DNA from: CAYYMD01 sp964480425
GTDB taxonomy: Bacteria; Planctomycetota; Phycisphaerae; SM23-33
Direction: 5' to 3'
Length of the DNA stretch: 9,961 bases
NCBI GenBank assembly: GCA_964480425.1
Contig: CAYZPY010000093.1
Location: forward strand, 1 to 9,961
In this document: piece after piece, positions 6,059 to 9,961 of the stretch
Position numbering within the stretch: the stretch's first letter is position 1
Layout of the letters: each line of letters begins with the position of its first letter
The notes under the pieces: generated by a model
Seen by the model: only the letters and a program-made list of their open reading frames with translations
Databases searched by the model: none
What the model was told of the DNA's origin: nothing
Translations under genes and position numbers: made by a program

Positions 6059-7608
6059 TGTGTGCCGGTGTTCCTTCGTCGCAGGATAATCCGCTTGAGG
6101 TAGAATGCGTAGAGCAAGCCCGCCACCACCATTGCGCATCCGGTCCATATCACACCGAGCGCCGGGCGCGTGGCGGCGCCTAAGACGACCTGCATCGGGT
6201 GGGCACTGCCCGCAGGGCGCCAGGCGTTCTGGCTCAACTGGAACGCCCCCACCTTCAGCGGATTGTTCAGACTGACCCTTGCGGGCGTTTGTCGTCCGTT
6301 GGCCTCCAGCAGCACCTGGCAGACGTAGTCTTTCGGTATGGTCATGCCGGGATAGGTCAGGTACTGCGTGTCGGTAATCCACACTGTCGCCGGCAACGGG
6401 ACGCGCCGACGCGCGAAATTCAGATGCACCATCCGCCCCCGCGGCAAATCGACGCGGTGCGGGGTCGAGAGGTGCGCGTAATCGTTCAGCGGAAGCTCCG
6501 TCGTCCTTCGCCAGTCTCCCTCGACCAGTTCGACTCGAATGGCGGGCGAGGCCCCGGGGCTGTTCGCCTCGGCCGGCAGCGCCCGGTTGGACCGGCGGGC
6601 GTGAGTGAATATCCGCAAAAGTTCCACCCCCACGGTCCCGCGTCCCAGTTCGGCTTGTACTTCCTCACCGAGCGCCAGGGGCAGCACTTCCCGCCCGTAG
6701 TCGGAACGGATAATCACCAGCGAGGGGGCGATTTGCCCGCCCGTTACGATTACCCCCACGTCGTAGGGCATCGCCCCGTCCGCCGGACGAGTCGCCGCAT
6801 GCGATAATTCTTCCAGTTGAGCGGGCGTCGTGCCGGGGCGGCAAACCATCACGTACCCATCGCCCACCGATCGGCGGTGCCGCTGATATTGCTCGCACAG
6901 CAACACGTTTCGCTCGCCGAGCGAATCCGACACGTGAACCAGCACGGCGGGAACGGGATTGGGTGCGTCGTCTTTCCACTGCTGCTCTATAACGGCGGCG
7001 GGCAGATAATCCGTAACCCCCAACTTCAGCCCGTCGGGGAACTTCACCACCGGCGCCAATGGTTCGACCTCGTGCTCGCCGAGGCCTATGTTTTCTATCT
7101 TCACCTGGCGGGTCTCGCTTCGCTCGGCGTCGGATACGTAAAGCGAGTATTGCCCGGAAAGATACACGTGTTTTATGGGCGACCACCCGCCGGGTTCCCT
7201 GCGGGCGGAGCAGTCGCCGCTGACCTTCGTCGATGCGTGCCAGACGGAGCCGGCGGCCAATACTATCACGCCCAGGTGGCTTATCCACGCACCGGCGTTG
7301 AGGCGGCAGGGGCGTATCCGCACCAGCGTCGCCAGCAGGATATTGACGCACAGCGCCGCCACCATCGCCAGGAAAATCGGGTGCCCGTACGCACCGGCGG
7401 CGGTCGCAGGGGCGTGGAATATCGCGCGGAAAAACGCTTCCCTCGAGACCCCGGTGTAAGCGAAGATTTCACGCTCCGGCAGATACAGCAGCATCGAGGC
7501 CGCGGCGATGTAAACAATCACCAGCCATAGTAGAACGAGGCCCGTTACGGTGCTGGTGAGGAACTTAACGAGGATATTTGCGGGCCTGGTCGACACGTTC
7601 GATTCCAT
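6055..7608 (-). CDS. resB: Cytochrome c biogenesis protein ResB (Ccs1)
   Basis: The protein has 517 residues. Membrane segments are visible at about 20-43, 76-97, 105-124 (ISHLGVIVLAAG, with His111 a likely heme-ligand histidine) and 484-505. A large extracytoplasmic domain occupies about 125-480 and ends with SLNNPLKVGAFQLSQ (446-460), typical of ResB just before the last helix. ResB partners CcsA to hold reduced apocytochrome and heme for thioether bond formation outside the membrane. The stop overlaps the ccsA start by four bases. The ATG at 7608 has no Shine-Dalgarno sequence and begins three bases after the T-run and CC of a strong terminator. A GTG three codons in (7599) is an alternative start, so the true start and the promoter are uncertain. 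Confidence 0.88.
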   Translation of the reverse strand: MESNVSTRPANILVKFLTSTVTGLVLLWLVIVYIAAASMLLYLPEREIFAYTGVSREAFFRAIFHAPATAAGAYGHPIFLAMVAALCVNILLATLVRIRPCRLNAGAWISHLGVIVLAAGSVWHASTKVSGDCSARREPGGWSPIKHVYLSGQYSLYVSDAERSETRQVKIENIGLGEHEVEPLAPVVKFPDGLKLGVTDYLPAAVIEQQWKDDAPNPVPAVLVHVSDSLGERNVLLCEQYQRHRRSVGDGYVMVCRPGTTPAQLEELSHAATRPADGAMPYDVGVIVTGGQIAPSLVIIRSDYGREVLPLALGEEVQAELGRGTVGVELLRIFTHARRSNRALPAEANSPGASPAIRVELVEGDWRRTTELPLNDYAHLSTPHRVDLPRGRMVHLNFARRRVPLPATVWITDTQYLTYPGMTIPKDYVCQVLLEANGRQTPARVSLNNPLKVGAFQLSQNAWRPAGSAHPMQVVLGAATRPALGVIWTGCAMVVAGLLYAFYLKRIILRRRNTGTQ

Positions 7609-7611
7609 CGG

Positions 7612-7644
7612 AAAAAGACCCCGGCCTGATCCCGACCGGGGTCT
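7612..7644 (-). terminator. Intrinsic terminator of the envelope operon
   Basis: Read on the minus strand, AGACCCCGG (7644-7636) pairs with CCGGGGTCT (7624-7616) over nine bases around an 11-base loop, followed by TTTT. It lies 34 bases past the stop of the OmpA-like gene and ends four bases before the resB ATG. Confidence 0.85.
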
Positions 7645-7677
7645 GGTTCGCTTGTCAAGGACGTCCCGTAACGGCGT

Positions 7678-8529
7678 TTATTTTACGGGCGATTCCGCGG
7701 TCGATTCGGACCCCTCCTTAGCGCCGGTGAGGAACCTGTTGGGCGGAACGATCCATATCTCGACCCGTCGGTTTTCGCGGTTGCCCTTGTTATTGGGCTT
7801 GTTGGGGACAACCGGATGATACTTGCTGAAGCCCATCACGCCGATGCGCCGGGGGTTCAGACCCGCCTCCTCGATAACCTGCTGGACCGCCGCCGCGCGG
7901 TGGACCGACAGGTACCAGTTGTTCGGGTGTCGGCGCTTGGTGGAGGGCTTGGCGATTGGCATGTCGTCGGTGTGGCCAGCCACGTATATGTGGAACTTGC
8001 TCGCCGCGGGTGAATTGACGATCTTCACGAAATCCCTCAGAGCCGATTTGGCGTTGTCCTTGACGTAATCCTTGCCCGGATCGAACGTCAGGTCCGCCTT
8101 GAGTTTGACCATGCCGTACTCGGGAAGGTACTCGACAAGATCGGGATTCGACCGGGCGAATTCCTTAAGCGCCATGTCGACCTCTTCGGGAAGCGCGCCG
8201 GAAGGCATAGGCCAATCCCTGCCGACAATATCCTGGTACTTCTTGGCCAGTATATCGAAGTCGCCCTGAAGGTCCGAGTGCGCGTCTTCCAGGATGGACA
8301 ATTCCTTCTGCGTGGCGCTCAGTGTGCTGCGCGCCTCGGCGAGTTGGCTTTCCAGGCGCTGGTTATCCATCCTGACGCCCTGGAGCGTATCGTTGACCTT
8401 CTTGAGTTGCTCCTCTTTTCGGCGATTTGCGGCCCGGCAATCGTCCAGTTCCGCCTTGTAACATCCGCCGATCATCATGATACCGACCAGCACAAAGACG
8501 CCCTTTGCCGCTGTTGCGATTATTTTCAT
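7678..8529 (-). CDS. OmpA/MotB-type peptidoglycan-binding lipoprotein
   Basis: The protein has 283 residues; the ATG at 8529 follows GAAAGG eight bases upstream (8538-8543). A lipoprotein signal ends MIGGC, with Cys23 the lipidated residue. Residues about 30-100 are heptad-like and charged, a predicted coiled coil. Residues about 137-262 are an OmpA C-terminal domain: AGHTDDMPI (184-192), NNWYLSVHRAAAV (203-215) and NRRVEIWI (253-260). Asp188 and Arg211 match the diaminopimelate-binding pair of OmpA. The long insert between GHTDD and LSVHRA resembles MotB more than Pal. The protein probably tethers a lipid-anchored coiled coil to peptidoglycan. There is no N-terminal membrane helix of MotB type and no motA neighbour, so a flagellar stator role is unlikely. 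It is the last gene before the terminator at 7612-7644. Confidence 0.9.
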   Translation of the reverse strand: MKIIATAAKGVFVLVGIMMIGGCYKAELDDCRAANRRKEEQLKKVNDTLQGVRMDNQRLESQLAEARSTLSATQKELSILEDAHSDLQGDFDILAKKYQDIVGRDWPMPSGALPEEVDMALKEFARSNPDLVEYLPEYGMVKLKADLTFDPGKDYVKDNAKSALRDFVKIVNSPAASKFHIYVAGHTDDMPIAKPSTKRRHPNNWYLSVHRAAAVQQVIEEAGLNPRRIGVMGFSKYHPVVPNKPNNKGNRENRRVEIWIVPPNRFLTGAKEGSESTAESPVK

Positions 8530-8574
8530 CGGAGGCACCTTTCTGTATTTTGAGATTTCAACGACAGTCCATAT

Positions 8575-8601
8575 AGGGCGAATACCGCCTGAAATCGCCC
8601 T
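8575..8601 (-). other. Intercistronic hairpin between the membrane protein and lipoprotein genes
   Basis: On the minus strand, AGGGCGA (8601-8595) and TCGCCCT (8581-8575) form a seven-base stem with a 13-base loop (TTTCAGGCGGTAT), starting inside the stop codon of the upstream gene. TATATGG follows rather than a T-run, so it is more likely a transcript stability or processing element than a terminator. Confidence 0.35.
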
Positions 8602-9449
8602 TATCTTCTCATGGCGGCCTGCCTGTCCGCGACGGACTTGGCAAGGAACCACCCCAGCGCGCCGGCGATGCCGGACAGCAGCACCAGGCATACCAGGATA
8701 ACCACGGCGTTGGCCGCCATCCACTTGAGGTATCCCGGAAGCGCACCGGCCACGGCGGCTAACGCCACCGGAACCAACAAAAGGACCGCAACAGCACAAA
8801 CGCCCACAAGCGCCTGAAAGAGCCCGCTGCTGGGCTCGATAATTTCTTCGTAAACCGGCTGCTCCACGGGCGCCGCTGCCGCCGCCTGGGCGACGGGCGT
8901 TTCCTCGGAAATTTCTTCGACGGGGGGACCCTCGGGCCCGGTCGTCTCTTCTATGTGCTCCAGGACGTCCGCACCCAGCGACGTCTCGTCGCTCTCGCGC
9001 GTCAGGTCAAGCAGACCCGACCCCCCCCCGGCGCCCTCGATGGCCACCTCGTCCTCCAGGGACGGCGCTATCTGGGTCTTGGCCATCGGATCGGCCGGCT
9101 CCTCTATGTCGAGGTCCTCGGCGTCGAATATGCTCACGCCCTCTGCCGAGATGACAGTGTCTTCCTTCCCGGCGGGACGCTCGACGTCCGCCTGGGAAAG
9201 GTCCGGTGGCTGCTCCTGCTCTTGCCCGCCGGGGGACTCCTCTTCCATCGGGGCGAGTTCTATTTCTTCCTCGTCGCCGCCCTCTTCGCCCCCGGCGCCG
9301 AGGGAATCGACCTGGTCGGCCTTGTACATATTCTTGTCGCCGTCGCGGTAGGACTGTATCTTGCCCTCGTCCACCAGGCGCTTAAGTTCATCGGGGCCGC
9401 CGACTTTTTCGACCGCCTCCTGCTCGTTGTAATACATCTTCTTAACCAT
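8601..9449 (-). CDS. Uncharacterised protein: helix-turn-helix-like N-terminus, acidic linker, two C-terminal membrane helices
   Basis: The protein has 282 residues; the ATG at 9449 follows GGAG eight bases upstream (9458-9461). Residues about 5-48 (MYYNEQEAVEKVGG, then ELKRLVDEGKIQSYRDG) look like a small MerR/excisionase-type winged helix-turn-helix, with the basic wing ending KNMYKADQV. Residues about 50-205 are a low-complexity, strongly acidic Glu/Pro/Gly-rich linker with a less random core, ISAEGVSIFDAEDL (100-113). Two membrane segments lie at about 210-237 and 244-270, ending in a basic tail (RQAAMRR). The layout puts a putative DNA- or protein-binding head in the cytoplasm on a flexible tether. 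I do not recognise a named family. A run of nine G in the mRNA (9021-9029) encodes the Gly-Gly-Gly at 141-143. It is the middle gene of the three-gene envelope unit. Confidence 0.8.
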   Translation of the reverse strand: MVKKMYYNEQEAVEKVGGPDELKRLVDEGKIQSYRDGDKNMYKADQVDSLGAGGEEGGDEEEIELAPMEEESPGGQEQEQPPDLSQADVERPAGKEDTVISAEGVSIFDAEDLDIEEPADPMAKTQIAPSLEDEVAIEGAGGGSGLLDLTRESDETSLGADVLEHIEETTGPEGPPVEEISEETPVAQAAAAAPVEQPVYEEIIEPSSGLFQALVGVCAVAVLLLVPVALAAVAGALPGYLKWMAANAVVILVCLVLLSGIAGALGWFLAKSVADRQAAMRR

Positions 9450-9479
9450 TTTAACTGCTCCGCACTTTCGCCCCGCGCC

Positions 9480-9863
9480 TTACTCGTCTATCCGCTTGTG
9501 CTGCTCGACGAGCTTCTTGATTTCCCGGGGCGCAGGGGCCGTGTTATAGTCGTCAAGTTGAACATCGTAGGTAAAGTTTCTCGCCGCCACCAGGCGCAAC
9601 GTTCTGGTCGTGCCCGGAAGGTACTTATACACACATATTGTATCATTTTCGGGATCGACAATAAAGAGCCCGTAGGTGTTGTCGTCGATTCGCCCCGCCA
9701 CGGCGAACATTCCCCGTCCTTGGCGCTCGGCGCCCGAGCCGATAGCGCCCCGCGGCTCGCTGAAGCATATTTCGGCCAGCACAAATGCCGCCGCCACAGC
9801 CACCATCGTCGCGACCAGCCACCTGGCGGCGTTACTGCCCCCCGCGTGATGTCGCCTTTGCAT
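9480..9863 (-). CDS. Small membrane-anchored protein of unknown function
   Basis: The protein has 127 residues from the ATG at 9863, which has only a weak GGA six bases upstream. A TTG two codons earlier (9869) with AAAGG ten bases upstream is an alternative. One membrane helix lies at about 14-33 (RWLVATMVAVAAAFVLAEI) behind a basic N-terminus, so the rest is probably extracytoplasmic. Residues about 52-115 form a compact, beta-rich segment (MFAVAGRIDDNTYGLFIVD, then NDTICVYKYLPGTTRTLRL), followed by a charged helical end (REIKKLVEQHKRIDE). The regular hydrophobic pattern and the operon position argue that it is a real gene. I assign no function; the pattern is compatible with a one- or two-sheet repeat of a beta-propeller-like fold, which is speculation. 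It is the first gene of the unit, with 30 bases to the next. Confidence 0.75.
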   Translation of the reverse strand: MQRRHHAGGSNAARWLVATMVAVAAAFVLAEICFSEPRGAIGSGAERQGRGMFAVAGRIDDNTYGLFIVDPENDTICVYKYLPGTTRTLRLVAARNFTYDVQLDDYNTAPAPREIKKLVEQHKRIDE

Positions 9864-9905
9864 TGACAATCCGGATTGACCTTTGCGGACCCTTGGAACG
9901 GATCG

Positions 9906-9933
9906 ATTATAAAACCACCGGGCCCGGACGCAA
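9906..9933 (-). promoter_or_regulatory. Promoter of the three-gene envelope unit
   Basis: On the minus strand, TTGCGT (9933-9928) and a perfect TATAAT (9911-9906) are separated by 16 bases. The transcript would begin near 9899, about 36 bases before the ATG at 9863. The spacer contains the palindrome CCGGGCCCGG (9918-9927). Confidence 0.65.
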
Positions 9934-9961
9934 GCGATTTCTACACTTCGCCGCCCGGGCG

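Noticed and set aside
4253..6103. Long plus-strand open frame (616 codons) opposite ccsA
   Set aside because: It is antisense to a clear ccsA, has a Pro/Arg/His-rich composition with no domain or membrane pattern, and is explained by the high GC content.
6059..6382. Longer ccsA start inside resB
   Set aside because: It would overlap resB by over 300 bases, whereas the ATG at 6058 begins with a signal sequence and forms a typical ATGA overlap.
7653..7658. TTGACA on the minus strand as a resB promoter -35 box
   Set aside because: No acceptable -10 box exists 16-19 bases downstream, where the terminator stem lies.
7678..8529. Flagellar stator protein MotB
   Set aside because: It has a lipoprotein signal instead of the MotB membrane helix with its proton-channel Asp, and no motA gene is adjacent.
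8955..9866. Plus-strand open frame of 303 codons opposite the envelope genes
   Set aside because: It mirrors two minus-strand genes that have good ribosome sites, and its hydrophobic stretches are complements of acidic coding sequence.

Overview
The window is GC-rich bacterial chromosome that reads as ordinary, mostly housekeeping and envelope sequence. It most resembles a planctomycete, probably of the Phycisphaerae type. That assignment is inference from a Tat-exported sulfatase, a PhoD-like phosphatase, a split ResB/CcsA cytochrome c system whose CcsA has a long N-terminal domain, a basic HU protein with an acidic tail, and a cluster of poorly known envelope genes. No rRNA, tRNA, CRISPR array, phage or insertion sequence was seen. 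All genes lie on the minus strand except the isocitrate dehydrogenase gene.

Layout from low to high coordinate. (1) 1-139: N-terminus of a Tat-exported sulfatase, cut by the window edge. (2) 221-1846: secreted PhoD-like metallophosphatase with a TPR-like N-terminal segment and a GTG start. (3) 1907-2542: HNH endonuclease of 211 residues. (4) 2543-2734: divergent promoter region with one good sigma70-type promoter for each strand and a 29-bp near-perfect inverted repeat between them. (5) 2735-3841 (+): isocitrate dehydrogenase that keeps most NADP-type determinants. (6) 3842-3969: convergent intergenic region with two hairpins, one carrying a 17-nt sequence also found at 183-199. (7) 3970-4311: HU/IHF-family protein. 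(8) 4412-6058 and 6055-7608: ccsA and resB, transcribed resB then ccsA with an ATGA overlap, forming the System II cytochrome c synthase. (9) 7612-7644: a strong intrinsic terminator immediately before the resB start. (10) 7678-9863: a three-gene unit, read from right to left. It encodes a small membrane-anchored protein of unknown function, a protein with an N-terminal helix-turn-helix-like segment, acidic linker and two C-terminal membrane helices, and an OmpA/MotB-type peptidoglycan-binding lipoprotein. A TATAAT promoter lies at 9906-9933.

How the genes fit together. ResB and CcsA act as one complex that exports heme and attaches it to c-type apocytochromes outside the cytoplasmic membrane. 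The sulfatase and phosphatase are exported hydrolases typical of scavenging life styles. The three-gene unit is a cell-envelope operon whose first two products have no assigned function. I did not find a convincing new multi-gene system. The most useful leads are the divergent operator-like repeat, the uncharacterised envelope operon with its nine-base G tract, and the terminator abutting resB.
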